Source: Schistocephalus solidus (Eukaryota; Platyhelminthes; Cestoda; Diphyllobothriidea; Diphyllobothriidae). Taken from it: DNA of 64,000 bases. The notes under the pieces are model-generated. The model did no database searches. It was not told the DNA's origin and saw only the letters and a list, made by a program, of their open reading frames with translations. The stretch lies in NCBI GenBank assembly GCA_017591395.1, contig WEDG01008770.1, forward strand, positions 1 through 64,000, given 5' to 3'. The position numbers and the translations under genes were made by a program. Positions 38,741 to 48,925 of this stretch are shown one piece after another. Each line of letters starts with the position of its first letter. The first letter of the stretch is position 1.

Positions 38741-39900
38741 GAATTTTCTCAAATAATTGTTTAATGATCTGACTGTGGACTTGTGAATCCACAGGTAGAA
38801 ATATAGGACGCTAAGCCAGCCACTTTGCCAGTCAGTAAGTTGGAGTTCGTGAGAGTAATGCAAAGGGCCGGAGAAGAACGCCCCCTTTGTAAACTTTGGA
38901 AGACTATAGCACAGGGCAAATCGGTTTCTTTTGCTTTGGCCATGCGGCGGTGAATCGGCGATATACCTCCTGAGTTGTCTAATGCCAAACATTTTGAAGT
39001 GATTTCGAATGTCAGCGTTTTTACGGGGTTAGTTTCGCATGGGACGTAGAACCTGCGGTCCACTAGCAAGCTTTTGGGTTTCAGAAGGTAGTTTACCCGG
39101 ACCAATACATCCGTGAAAAGCCCCTTTTCAGCAAGCAGGATAACAAACTTTTGGTCAGTCTTGAATTACCTTCGTGCATTGCGTTCGATTTAAGAGAGTG
39201 CTGCGTAGGACCTATAAGTTATGAGGACGGATGACACTTGAAATCGGTTAAGATTCTTTGTTTCGCCAATTGCTTCCGTCTGGCTGAAGATTGAATCTAA
39301 TGCCGCAAACACGTTGGCAGGTTTAGCATCACTTGTGTTAAATGAGGCTTAATGCGACAACACCTTTATTTTTTTTCCTTTGTCAACTTCTTTGACGACA
39401 GGTTGTGAATCCGTTTGTCAATTTCGGATAGCCTTGAACATCACAGTTTAATAAAGGTTTACTCCACGTGTCGTCCTCTGTTCGCAGGCTTTCCAACCAC
39501 CCCTTGAAGCATTTGTGTACTGTACTCGCCCACAAATGCGTAGAATCTCGTCCTCTCTTTATCAACTCTCGGACGGTATTTGTGAATTTGCGAGTGACAG
39601 TCTTGCAGGCTGATGGGTTCGAGGGAGAATCCGATACGTCAGGTCCACAAACATCATGATCCATTGATTGCCTTTCCTACTGAGTCATATCTGTCAGCTT
39701 TTGCCATCATTTTGACGAGAAAAAGGCATTATGGTCATGAGAAATTAATCCACGCCATACAGAAATGTATCGCAGTTCAGAATTCTAAGTTTTCAATCCC
39801 AACGGGTGTGATAGAGGAGAAGGTGGAGCGGTTTTTTTTGAAAAACCACTTTATTCTGGGCCAGCAGAAAACAGCAGATCTCTATCTCATAAACTCTCGG

Positions 39901-40134
39901 TAATTAATTGATTTTCTGAAATTCTCAAACGTTCTGGCCAATGGCCTGAAAATCGCGTAAAGCGTTATGGAACCTTCTAGCCTGCCACATGCTTCACGTT
40001 GATTGGTCGCCTCTCTCGCTAAGCCAGATTCCATTGATATCCTCTTCATTTTCGTAGTCATAAACTGTTGGTTTTTGTTTGAGACAAAGTTGATGGTGAC
40101 ACGGAAATCACCATCTCGGCAAGAAAAGGCATTG
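39901..40134. other. Short unassigned stretch
   Basis: 234 bp between the Penelope-like element and the truncated LINE. No feature seen. Confidence 0.5.
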
Positions 40135-40157
40135 ATATTAGACTTCGCCTTTATAAA

Positions 40158-40577
40158 ATGTACGTTAGACCTGGCCTGGAATACTGCTCGTTTCTATTTA
40201 GCCTTCTGCGCGCTAGCGAACGGAAGAAAATAGAATCGGTCCAACACTTCTTCACGAAAAGAATTTTATCGGTGGAGCACCGTAATCTGTCGTATCAAGA
40301 ACGCTGTGGGCTTGTTAACATTGATCCCTTATGGTTTCGCCGAGTGCAGAAGGGACTATTTTTGCTTTTTAAGCTTTTGAATAATCGTACATTTAATCCC
40401 CTTATCACTGCGAGGCAGCTTGAACATCCTCGGCGCAGCAGTCATCGCAATGTCTTTTTATTTCTTCCATTTGCTCGCACAGTTAAGTATCGACGGTTCT
40501 TTTCGATAAACGCCATGGCCATGTGGAATAAACTTCCCCATAATATAAAAAGTCCAACGGAGTTATTCTTTGTTTAA
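40158..40577 (+). pseudogene. LINE ORF2 C-terminal fragment
   Basis: 139 codons of the post-RT C-terminal region, intact but without RT or endonuclease. The ATG is internal to the original ORF2. It cannot support retrotransposition. Confidence 0.8.
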
Positions 40578-41025
40578 GATTACCATTACTAGTTTTTTTG
40601 CATTCAGAACAGTTTCCAAGAATTCTGGGCGCCGACACGGTAGAATCTGGTTTTCCTGTTCGACGGAGTGCGCGGCAGCTGAACTCGATCCCAGGTGTTA
40701 CCTTGAGGGATACGGCACCGTCTCTGCAGCCTGCACCCGTTGACTTCTTCGGCAGACAGTGAGCGACCGTACACGGATGCTTTCTTGCCTGAGGCAGAAT
40801 CCCGGTTCCTAGCAAAGACAGAGACTGCATACAGACTGCAATTGTGTTAGCCCTTCCCTGATCTGAATTGCTATCATCCTTACAGGTGGCAGTTTTTTCT
40901 CCTGAATAACATGAAAATAGGAAAAACACTTAAAATGATATATATTCAGGAGTTTTTTCCACTGCCAGCCTCTACCCACTGAATATTTCATCTGACAATG
41001 CCTGTAAACCGGTATTAAATACAAC

Positions 41026-41079
<54 letters not shown>
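41026..41079. repeat. (ATT)n microsatellite, LINE 3' tail
   Basis: About 18 ATT units close the LINE copy at 40135. It is twice the length of the same tail at 858-888, consistent with a young or expanded copy. Confidence 0.9.
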
Positions 41080-41082
<3 letters not shown>

Positions 41083-41283
41083 AGAAATGAATCCATATCG
41101 TACAGTGACACATCGCATTTATCAGTATGATGGCTTTTCGAGCTCTCAATGTATTTTGAGCGCAAAGGAGAAAGAACCTTCGTATCCAATTTAAAATACC
41201 TTTGTTCTATCTCCGTCCAATTCCAGCAACGATTCTTTTCGTCGAGTCCATATAAGTGCTGCAAAATGGTAGTCGATGGATCA

Positions 41284-41313
41284 CCCTAGTAGCAAGCGTA
41301 TATCGAGGCGATA
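41284..41313 (+). repeat. Left TIR of the 10.3-kb element
   Basis: 30 bp matching the inverse of 51562-51591 with three differences (positions 11, 17 and 27). Confidence 0.7.
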
Positions 41314-41361
41314 TCTCGAATAGCGAATTTTCGCTTTTGGAGACATCGACATGTCATTGGT

Positions 41362-41383
41362 TCCCTCCCTGATCAGGGAGGGA
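41362..41383. promoter_or_regulatory. 22-bp perfect palindrome
   Basis: TCCCTCCCTGATCAGGGAGG, then GA: two 11-nt halves, 190-210 bp before the ATG of the transposase-domain pseudogene and just inside the left TIR. It could be a transposase or factor binding site; function is unknown. Confidence 0.5.
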
Positions 41384-41569
41384 CGTAATGTGGCTGTTGA
41401 TTGGTTGGCAGTATTTAGTCACGTAGGTACTTCCGGCGCGCATGACTGCACGCCATTATTTCGCGGCGTGCGCATGTGAAGCTTGACGTGACAAACCTCC
41501 CTCTGTTTACTTTGTTATCTATTTATATCTGCCTTGTGTGTATTTATATCTGCATGTGTGCCGCTAAGT

Positions 41570-43023
41570 ATGGTGTCATCTTATCGTTTTGGAGTCGCGG
41601 CGGAGCCGGAGGATGCTGAAATCGACACTTCAGTTAGCACTGAAGATGCAGATGCAGGTAATGTATACGTTAATAAGTTGCGTGAGTGGGCCTTGCGATT
41701 CAATATAGCGCACGCTCATTTGCGAGTCGTTATGGATATATTTAGGCCTCTCGTGCCTGAACATCCGACAGCCCCTAGAACGTTGCTGTGGGCCTCCTAT
41801 AATTTGGAGGTAGCCCCTATGGGTATTGGGGAATATGTGCATGTTGGATTGGAAAGGCAACTGCGTCAAGTGCTAAGTAAAAGAAACGTCGCTGTACCGG
41901 AAGTTTCGGTTTACCTGGCAATCGATGGTCTCCCAGTTTTTAGAAAATCGAAGACTTAAATGTGGCCTATTTTAGGCATAGTTGTTTGCCATTTCCGTAG
42001 TAACGTTTTCCCAGTAGGTATATACTGTGGTAATGGGAAGCCTTCTGACATACACATGTTCTGCATGTCAGTCGTTCATGAAATCAGAGCTCTACAGGAA
42101 GATAGAATACAATGCAATGATTACAATGAATACAAAACTTAGTTTGTGGGTCAGAAGTCGTCGTTCTAAATCCACCGACCGTTTGACGTAGGGCAAAAGC
42201 AGTGCAAGCCTTAGATGACCGCGTGCGGTCTATGAAAATTTACCTTCCGGCTGAGTTTTCACAGCGAGGAAGGTGTTTACTGGACTTACAGTTCTGGAAG
42301 GCGACTAAGTTTAGACAATTGGTAATGTATGTTGGCGTTGTTGCTGTCAGTGGAATTCTACCTGACAATCATTATAAGTTGTTTTTACTTTTATTTTCTG
42401 CTCTACGATTATTGGCAAGGCCAGATTTGTACAATTGTAACAAAGGTTATTGTAGAGAGTTGCTAAAACTTTTCACCCGTAGATTTTCATCAATATATGG
42501 CTAGGAGCACACGACATACAATGTGCACAGCCTGATGCACATTGCTGATGACGTTGAGCTTCATGGTGTCCTTGACTCTTTTTCAACCTTCCCATTCGAA
42601 AGTTATTCAGGCCGCCTCAAGAAACTGCTTAGAAGTCCTTCGTGACCTCTGCAGCAGATAGCTAGACGTCTCAGTGAGGTCGAGGCAGCTACATTCAGCC
42701 CATGTAGGCTGCCACCAACTAAGTTGCTTCATGAGCACAACGAATGAGCAGTACCCGTTGGTTATGAGTATACTAGACAATACCAGGGTATAATTATAGA
42801 TAACTTTCGCGTTGACACTAACCCTGCCAATATGTGCATTGGGATTGACAATGACATAGTATGTGTTAAAAATATACTGTCAGATGAAGGTAGATGTCTA
42901 CGAATAGTATTCTTCAAGTTCACGAACATGACCGATTACCTTGACTTCCCACAGCGGTCTTCTCTTTTAAAAGTTTACAAGGCCGATATAGACAGCACTC
43001 TAAGATGCGCATTATTCCCTTAA
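41570..43023 (+). pseudogene. Transposase-domain protein gene (animal transposon-derived family), multiply disrupted
   Basis: Fragments in order: LREWALRFNIAHAHLRVVMD, EYVHVGLERQLRQVL, then YLAIDGLPVF; a TAA; MWPILGIVVCHF and PVGIYCGNGKPSDIHMF; frameshifts; DLQFWKATKFRQLVMYVGVV; a TAG; then NVHSLMHIADDVELHGVLDS and FSTFPFESYSGRLKKLLRS. The IDGLPVF-xx-WPILG, GKP and FWKATKFRQ/FPFE.Y...KK blocks are shared by a family found widely in insects, cnidarians and flatworms and usually annotated as transposase domain-containing or uncharacterised. A final part (FFKFTNMTDYLDFPQRSSLL) runs to TAA at 43023. At least four stops or frameshifts break it. Confidence 0.75.
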
Positions 43024-43330
43024 TCGTTTAGACAGGGCCTTGCCGGTGCTAATCAAATATAAATTCTAAATTCTAAAAGTGTACTAAATATGTTTGTTTT
43101 CAACTGGAGACTAATTATATCTTAATTGAAATTATTAGTAGCTTTTAGAAAACCACTTACTATCCCTACAGAGGTCAACTGGTAGGTATCCAATTTTATC
43201 CTTATCAGATCACCTTTCTCACTTGCCTTGGCGGACGAACAATTGATGACTTCGTTAAGCGCGTTTTTCATGCTTTTTTTCTCTACCGCGCCCTTCGAAT
43301 TCGGTTTAAAATTGTCCACCTCCGAGGAAT
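43024..43330. other. Element interior between transposase gene and LINE
   Basis: 300 bp of AT-rich DNA. A 65-codon minus-strand frame (43319-43122, with KKSMKNALNEVI) could be the end of a second transposon gene, but I cannot confirm it. Confidence 0.35.
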
Positions 43331-43595
43331 TTACTACTTTCGGGATTTCAGTCTACTAGTCACTCTTGTGGACTATATTTATCAAGCGTTGGATTCTATT
43401 TGACATACTCTTCATCCTCACAAGACTACTGCAGCAAAACAGCGGATACGGCCGATATCCTCCTCCTGTGCACTTCTCGCCAGCAACTCCACGAGATCTT
43501 CCAGTCAACAGAGGGCTGAGTCATTTCGATATTTTATTCATAAAGTTGCTCCCGCTAAAACCTTCATCCCATATTTTTAACACCCTTTATCGTTT

Positions 43596-44819
43596 TTGCG
43601 ATCTATCATGGATGCCAAAAATATACCCTTCGGGAATCGTGCAAAATATGTGGCACTGCCGAGATTCGAACCGGGGCAACAGCGTGCGGGGAACGACGGC
43701 GATACCACCGAGCTATCGCCGCACGACAAACTCGCTGAACTAATTTTTAATGATGGAATAAACATAAATCATAATACGAATGACCTCATTTCCGGACATG
43801 TTTCCTTAAAATCACCTCCCGCCAAACGGGCCAAGAGTTTAGTAAGTTTTTTGGATGTCAATTACGAGGACGAAGCGTGTGCGACATGCTTTCAACTTCT
43901 TCAAAAAATTTCGGAGATTGAAAAGGATATGCAGGGGCTGAAGATGGAGATAGAGAAGTTAAAGAAACTTCCTCACAATTTGCCCGAAAAGAAGCAGTCC
44001 CTAACGATGGAACATGAGGGAGACAAATGCACATACGCAGGCACAACTTCTGTAGCCATTACATCCAACAAGGAAGATGACGCTACGTCTACGGAGCTCG
44101 ATGTAGCTGTCAAACAGTATCCCGTAAGGAAAGAGGGCAACCGGCAGGGATCCCAGAAAATAAGGAAACGAGTTTCAGAAGGCAAAGGTAATATATCATC
44201 CAAAAATATAAGTCCCAGAATCCCAGCATCGGACAACAATACCACCAAATTGGATAACGGTAATATCAGGAGAACTTCAATAATGCCTCTTCCAAAGGCA
44301 GTTCCGACTTCAGACTCACCTCCTGTCGGCTATCCCAGCAGTTCGAAAGAGCCCTTAGTTGGGAGCAAAAATACCAATGAGTTGCAAGATATCATTGGGA
44401 AACAACATAAAACGATTATAAAGTTGAAAACAAACCTAATGAATCCCTCTGGTCATTCAGAGAAAAATATGATCGGCAGTGAATCAAAAGACGCCCTAGA
44501 CCGAGAGAACTGCGTTGTTATCCAGGGCTTACCTGAATCAAATGCACACACCTCAAAGGAACGGATATCCGCTGATCTTGCTATGTTTCAGCACCTACTG
44601 AATGATATACTTCATTCAGGAGAGACGATAACCGTTCGCGCTGCCTTCAGGCTCGGAAAAAAGGATATCGAACAGTCCCAAAATGTGAAACCACAGCCTA
44701 TCAAAATTGTCTTGGACAACAAGGAAGAGGCTAAGCTACTTCTCTCGAGAAAAACAAACCTTCGGAACTCTCATAAACATATTTTTTTCAGCCGGAATAC
44801 TCTCCTGCAGAACGGCTGA
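43596..44819 (+). CDS. LINE ORF1 protein, coiled-coil RNA-binding type
   Basis: 407 codons with an intact frame from ATG to TGA. LINE ORF1 proteins bind the element RNA and form trimers or particles. A Cys pair (YEDEACATCFQLL) is followed by a heptad region EIEKDMQGLKMEIEKLKKL at about residues 103-125. The middle is polar and low-complexity. The C-terminal half has NCVVIQGLPESNAHTSKERI, FRLGKKD and IKIVLDNKEEAKLLL, resembling the RNA-recognition and C-terminal domains of ORF1. The first about 45 codons read through an antisense tRNA-like sequence, so the true start may be later, near 43752. Confidence 0.7.
   Translation: MRSIMDAKNIPFGNRAKYVALPRFEPGQQRAGNDGDTTELSPHDKLAELIFNDGININHNTNDLISGHVSLKSPPAKRAKSLVSFLDVNYEDEACATCFQLLQKISEIEKDMQGLKMEIEKLKKLPHNLPEKKQSLTMEHEGDKCTYAGTTSVAITSNKEDDATSTELDVAVKQYPVRKEGNRQGSQKIRKRVSEGKGNISSKNISPRIPASDNNTTKLDNGNIRRTSIMPLPKAVPTSDSPPVGYPSSSKEPLVGSKNTNELQDIIGKQHKTIIKLKTNLMNPSGHSEKNMIGSESKDALDRENCVVIQGLPESNAHTSKERISADLAMFQHLLNDILHSGETITVRAAFRLGKKDIEQSQNVKPQPIKIVLDNKEEAKLLLSRKTNLRNSHKHIFFSRNTLLQNG
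43651..43727 (-). ncRNA. tRNA-like (SINE-head) sequence in antisense
   Basis: The minus strand reads TAGCTCGGTGGTA (A box, 43715-43703), then about 30 nt, then GGTTCGAATCT (B box, 43672-43662), and ends in TGCCA. An 8-bp hairpin CGGCGATA/TATCGCCG surrounds the A box. The acceptor stem does not pair, so it is not a functional tRNA but a Pol III promoter-bearing relative, as in SINE heads. On the plus strand it is translated as ALPRFEPG in ORF1. Confidence 0.55.
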
Positions 44820-45771
44820 AACGCCGCGAGTTAGTGATAGAAATGAAAAGGCGACTTGCAGCTGGAGAGAGCAATCTGGTAATTTACAGGGAACGCGTGA
44901 TACAGCGAAACGAAACATTGCTTTGGAACCAGCCCATGCTCATGATGGCATCGGCAAATTAGCATTGGCAAACTCGAGACAAACGGAATTTGGCTCTGCT
45001 GACTGCTGCACACTGAAATTTCTGTATACCAACGCCCAAATTCTATTTTCGAAACTCGACGAACTGAGAATTCAGGTAGCCGTTCTGTCTCCCGATATTA
45101 TAGCAATCACAGAAACATGGCTGTCACAGAATATCAGTGATTGCGAAGTAGCCTTATCCGGGTACCAGCTGTTCAGGAGAGACCGCACCCAACGCCAGGG
45201 TGGAGGAGTTGCGATGTATGTTAAAAGCAATTTCACAGTGTGTGAAATGACGGAGAAGATTAGCAATGGTATTGAGGCTATTTGGCTGAAAATAAAGACG
45301 CGGGGATCGCAGTCCCTTGAAGTCATGACCCTCTACCGACCACCGGGGACAGACACTGACGCTGATACTTGTTTGTTGGAGAACATAAAGGAGATTAGCA
45401 GTCGACCTTATGTTGTTCTCATTTCTGACATCAATGCACCCAGCATTCGATGGAGCGAACTGCAGGCACAGAGCTCAAAGTTTTCCTTCGATCATCGTCT
45501 GCTAAAGACAACACTTGAAGCTCTTTTCACCCAACATGTATTTGTTCCAACGAGAGCGCGTGGAGGACAACAGGCTAGTTGTTTAGATCTCGTCTTCACT
45601 AAGGATCCTGACAGTATAGACGAGGTTCACTACCTACCTCCACTTGGTCGAAGTGATCATGCAGTAGTTTCATGGGAGTATGGTTTATATTCTGTGCCAT
45701 CTGCAATAAATAAAACCAGGCCCAATATATGGCGAGGAGACTTTTGGAAGATGAGAACTGAGGCATCATGA
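44707..45771 (+). pseudogene. LINE ORF2 endonuclease domain, ends at premature TGA
   Basis: An APE-type endonuclease nicks the target for reverse transcription. Motifs in order: LKFLYTNAQILFSKLDEL, PDIIAITETWLS (metal-binding Glu), RRDRTQRQGGGVAMYVK, MTLYRPPG, VVLISDINAPSIRW, CLDLVFTKDPD and GRSDHAVVSW. The GDFN box reads SDIN here, a change that probably lowers activity. The frame overlaps the end of ORF1 by about 110 bp and stops at TGA 45769-45771, before the linker to RT. The same TGA occurs in copy 2. Confidence 0.8.
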
Positions 45772-45983
45772 ATAGACGGGTATCTTCTCTTCTCCGGGAA
45801 TGTCACTGAGGACTGGAATTTATTTAAGGAGTATTTGTTGAATCGAATAAAATGCCATTGTCCACCATCACAACTTAGGATATCTAACAGACCACAATGG
45901 TTAACAAGGGATCAAAAAAAAGATAGATTAACAGGAAAGGAAGACTTTGGAAGAAATTTTGCCGATCCAATGAAAATTAAGCC

Positions 45984-47330
45984 TTGCAAGCATACAAAAC
46001 TCAAAGAAACAAGGTTAAAAGCTTGATCTTCCAAAGCCGACGGGATAACGAGAGGGATTTGATCCAGAGAGCAGTATACAATCCCAAATTACTCTACAGC
46101 TATGTAAGAAAAACCACACGTAACAGGAACCCGATTCCTGTTATGAGAAACGATGACGGTTTCCAGATATCAGAAAATAAAAACAAAGCTGAACACTTTT
46201 CCCAGTTCTTTCAGTCGGTTTTCACTAGAGAAGCTGTTTTTATTCCATCAAGTTACGAGACTACAGGAGTGCCACTTATTCAGGATATGCTCTTTCAAGA
46301 AGCGGCGGTCTTTGAAGAACTAAAAAGTCTGAAGGCATGCAAATCCCCTGGCCCCGACGAGATTCCAGCAAAGCTACTCCTCGAACTTGCTCGAGAGCTG
46401 GCGAAACCGCTATCGTTTCTGTGCCAGAAATCGTTCGATACGGGAATTCTTCCTACCGACTGGAAAACAGCTTACATCGCACCACTTCACAAAAGTGGTA
46501 GTCGTGCATTTGCTACAAATTACAAGCCTGTCAGTCTGACCTCAATCTGTTGCAAGGTTATGGGGAAGGTTGTCAAAAAGGAATTGATGATTTATTTAGA
46601 AACCCGTAACCTCTTATCGGCTGCACAATACGGCTTTCGTAGGCGAAGATCGTGTGTTACGAACTTTCTTTATAAGATGCAAAGCTGGACAAAAGCACTC
46701 GATGCAAAAGACACAATGCATGTGGCCTACATTGATTTCAAGAAGGCCTTCGATAGTGTTCCACACCAGCGTCTCCTTTACAAGTTGAGAATGTTTGGTA
46801 TTGGAGGCAAACTTCTTACGTGGATCAAGAATTTTCTCATTAGTCGTTCCCAAGTAGTCTGTGTAGGCGGATTGCGATCAAAGCGCACAGTCATCGAGAG
46901 TGGAGTCCCACGAGGTTCAGTGCTCGGACCGATCCTATTTCTCTTGTTCATTAATGATTGTGTACAGGAATTGGACTGTAACTTTGCTATGTTTGCGGAC
47001 GATATAAAAATCTGGAAAGTTATCCACAATGCTGCTGATGCAGACGATTTCCAAGAAAATATTCGTCGATTGGACGAGTGGTCCCGCAAATGCCTCTTCT
47101 CCTTCAACTCAAACAAATGCACCCTGCTACGTCTGGGAAATCGAAATCTGGTCACTGATATGCGACCCTACTATTTGAATGGTTTGCCACTCCGAGAAGC
47201 GCACACACAGAAGGATCTTGGAGTTTGGATGACAGACAACCTGAATCCTTCTACGCAATGTTCCAAGGCAGTTAAATCCGCCAATTCAATACTGTACGCT
47301 ATCAAGCGGGCGTTTAAAGTTTTCGATTAA
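45984..47330 (+). pseudogene. LINE ORF2 reverse transcriptase domain
   Basis: 448 open codons. RT blocks: CKSPGPDEIPAKLLLEL, WKTAYIAPLHKSG, YKPVSLTSICCKVMGKVVKK, AAQYGFRRRRSCVTNF, VAYIDFKKAFDSVPHQRLLY (block with the first catalytic Asp), GVPRGSVLGPILFLLFINDC and FAMFADDIKIW (FADD for the usual YADD). It is closed at TAA 47328-47330, 18 or so residues before the ordinary C-terminal ARPHLEYAMQAW. The gap between the endonuclease and this frame (45772-45983) contains frameshifts. Confidence 0.85.
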
Positions 47331-47435
47331 GACTGCTTTTCTAAAGTATTTGGTACGTTTGCAAGGCCACATCTTGAATATGCGATGCAAGCCTGGTGAC
47401 CGTGGACCCAACAGGACTACAACCTGCTCGAAAGG

Positions 47436-47762
47436 GTGCAGCGGCGAGCCACAAAATTAGTAAGAGGTCAAGGTGAACTGCCATATGAGATTCGTCTAAA
47501 TAACCTTAAGCTCTATCCTCTGAATTATAGGCAGTTGCACGGAGACTTGATACAAACCTTCCGTATCGTGCGTGGCATGGATTGCACCCTCCTATGTGAT
47601 GACTTTTTCCAACTTGCCACTACGAAAAATCTCCGAGGTCATCTTTTCAAACTAAGTGTGCCCCAAGTAAGATTGGATGTGAGGAAGTATTTTTTCACCA
47701 ACCGTGTCGTGGAACCGTGGAATAACCTACCTGAGGCGATTGTTATGTCCCAGTCTGTGTAA
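47436..47762 (+). pseudogene. LINE ORF2 C-terminal tail
   Basis: It reads RRATKLVRGQGELPYEIRLN, then RQLHGDLIQTFRIVRGMDC and RKYFFTNRVVEPWNNLPEA, the common end of CR1/Jockey-like ORF2. In life it would be joined to the RT through ARPHLEYAMQAW (47352-47398), where TGA now follows Trp. Confidence 0.8.
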
Positions 47763-47981
47763 ACATTCAAACATCGGCTTGACATACATATGTTACAGTA
47801 CCATGAAGACTATGTGACTACTTGACATTAACAATATCAGTGTACCACGTAAACCTGCCTGCATTCACTTGACTGTTACTTCTTTAATTTGCTTCTTATT
47901 CTTGCTACTTTTATGTAACAAATAGGGATTTCAAAGGCGTAAGCCTATTTTTCTCAAATACACTGAACTGAATTGAACTGA

Positions 47982-48282
47982 CATAAGTCTACATATTAAC
48001 TTAAAAGGCAGGAAAAACGAAGACAGTCTCTTCGGATCGAAGATATACGAGGTGATAATGGAAATGCCTGATTATGTATATCTATGATCTATGAAACAGA
48101 CGTGTTTGCGGTATGGAAGGCCAACGGAAAGGCAACCTTGGCTGATCTGGAGTCAGCTGTAACACAACGACTCAAACGATCGCTTGATACACTGACAAAG
48201 CGTATACAGAAACAAAATTTTACAATACAAACCAGCGATAAGTATAACTCTAAGACTAATTAACAATAATTTGTACATTTCA
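47982..48282. other. Spacer between convergent LINE copies
   Basis: 301 bp between the 3' ends of the two LINEs, forming the loop of a large inverted repeat. No gene seen. Confidence 0.6.
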
Positions 48283-48424
48283 GTTCATTTCAGTGTATTT
48301 GAGGAAAATAGGCTTACGCCTTTGAAATACCTATTTGTTACTTAAAAGTAGCAAGAATAAGATGCAAAGTAAAGAAGTAACAGTCAAGTGAATGCAGGCA
48401 GATTTACGTGGTACACTGATATTG

Positions 48425-48721
48425 TTAAGGGTAAGTAGTCACATAGTCTTCGTGGTGCTGCAGCATATGTATATCAAGCTGATGTTCGAATATATATACA
48501 GACTGGGACATAACAATCGCCTCAGGTAGGTTATTCCACGGTTCCACGACACGGTTGGTGAAAAAATACTTCCTCACATCCAATCTTACTTGGGGCGCAC
48601 TTAGTTTGAATGGATGACCTCGGAGATTATTCGTAGTGGCAAGTTGGAAAAAGACATCACATAGGAGGCCGCAATCCATGCGACGCACAATATGGAAGGT
48701 TTGTATCAAGTCTTCGCGCAA
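48425..48721 (-). pseudogene. LINE ORF2 C-terminal tail, copy 2
   Basis: Minus-strand frame with EDLIQTFHIVRRMDCGLLCD and RKYFFTNRVVEPWNNLPEA, corresponding to 47540-47830 of copy 1. It includes the last residues (LDIHMLQHHEDY) that copy 1 loses to a stop. Confidence 0.75.
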
Positions 48722-48925
48722 CTGCCTATAACTCAGAGGATAGAGCTAAAGGTTATTTAGACGAATCTCATATGGCAGTTCACCTTGACCTCTTACTAAT
48801 TTTGTGGCTCGCCGCTGCACCCTTTCGAGCAGGTTGTAGTCCTGTTGGGTCCACGGTCACCAGGCTTGCATCGAATATTCAAGATGTGGCCTTGCAAACG
48901 TACCAAATACTTTAGAAAAGCAGTC

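Larger units (their letters stand above)
37110..39900 (-). mobile_element. Decayed Penelope-like retroelement
   Basis: The minus strand encodes, in broken frames and in the expected order: an N-terminal block (HLWASTVHKCFKGWLESLRT), a thumb/palm RT with LPNEVMLSFDV, FFTSIPQCLAVEIPELL and KGKPMGSLISGLIVEAV, then YRPKFWACYVDT, where the catalytic YVDD has become YVDT. After that come RALPYVKN and a GIY-YIG-like tail (AAHVTRPGQTFKFDEVEIL). This RT plus C-terminal endonuclease layout defines Penelope-like elements. Several stops and frameshifts make it inactive. Its 3' end, at 37205-37262, carries a decayed hammerhead-like repeat. Confidence 0.8.
40135..41079 (+). mobile_element. 5'-truncated LINE of the (AAT)n-tailed family, copy d
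   Basis: It starts in the ORF2 C-terminus (RLRLYKMYVRPGLEYCSFLF) and has the intact tail ORF 40158-40577 (ASERKKIESVQHFFTKR, RTVKYRRFFSINAMAMWNKL). A 450-bp 3' UTR and about 18 ATT units follow. The body is nearly identical to copy a at 27-889 but keeps the frame that copy a has lost, so it is the younger or better preserved copy. Confidence 0.85.
43330..47981 (+). mobile_element. CR1/Jockey-like LINE, nearly full length, copy 1
   Basis: ORF1 (43596-44819), endonuclease (about 44997-45771), RT (45984-47330), C-terminal tail (47436-47762) and a 3' end AAATACACTGAACTGAATTG, then AACTGA. CR1-type LINEs end in short tandem repeats of this sort rather than poly(A). The 5' boundary is a guess; the first ORF1-like codons start near 43600. 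Premature stops at 45769 (TGA), 47328 (TAA) and 47398 (TGA), and frameshifts, show it is dead. Copy 2 shares these stops. Confidence 0.85.

Noticed and set aside
44736..44918. Minus-strand frames over LINE ORF1/ORF2
   Set aside because: Shadows of the LINE coding strand with no motif of their own.
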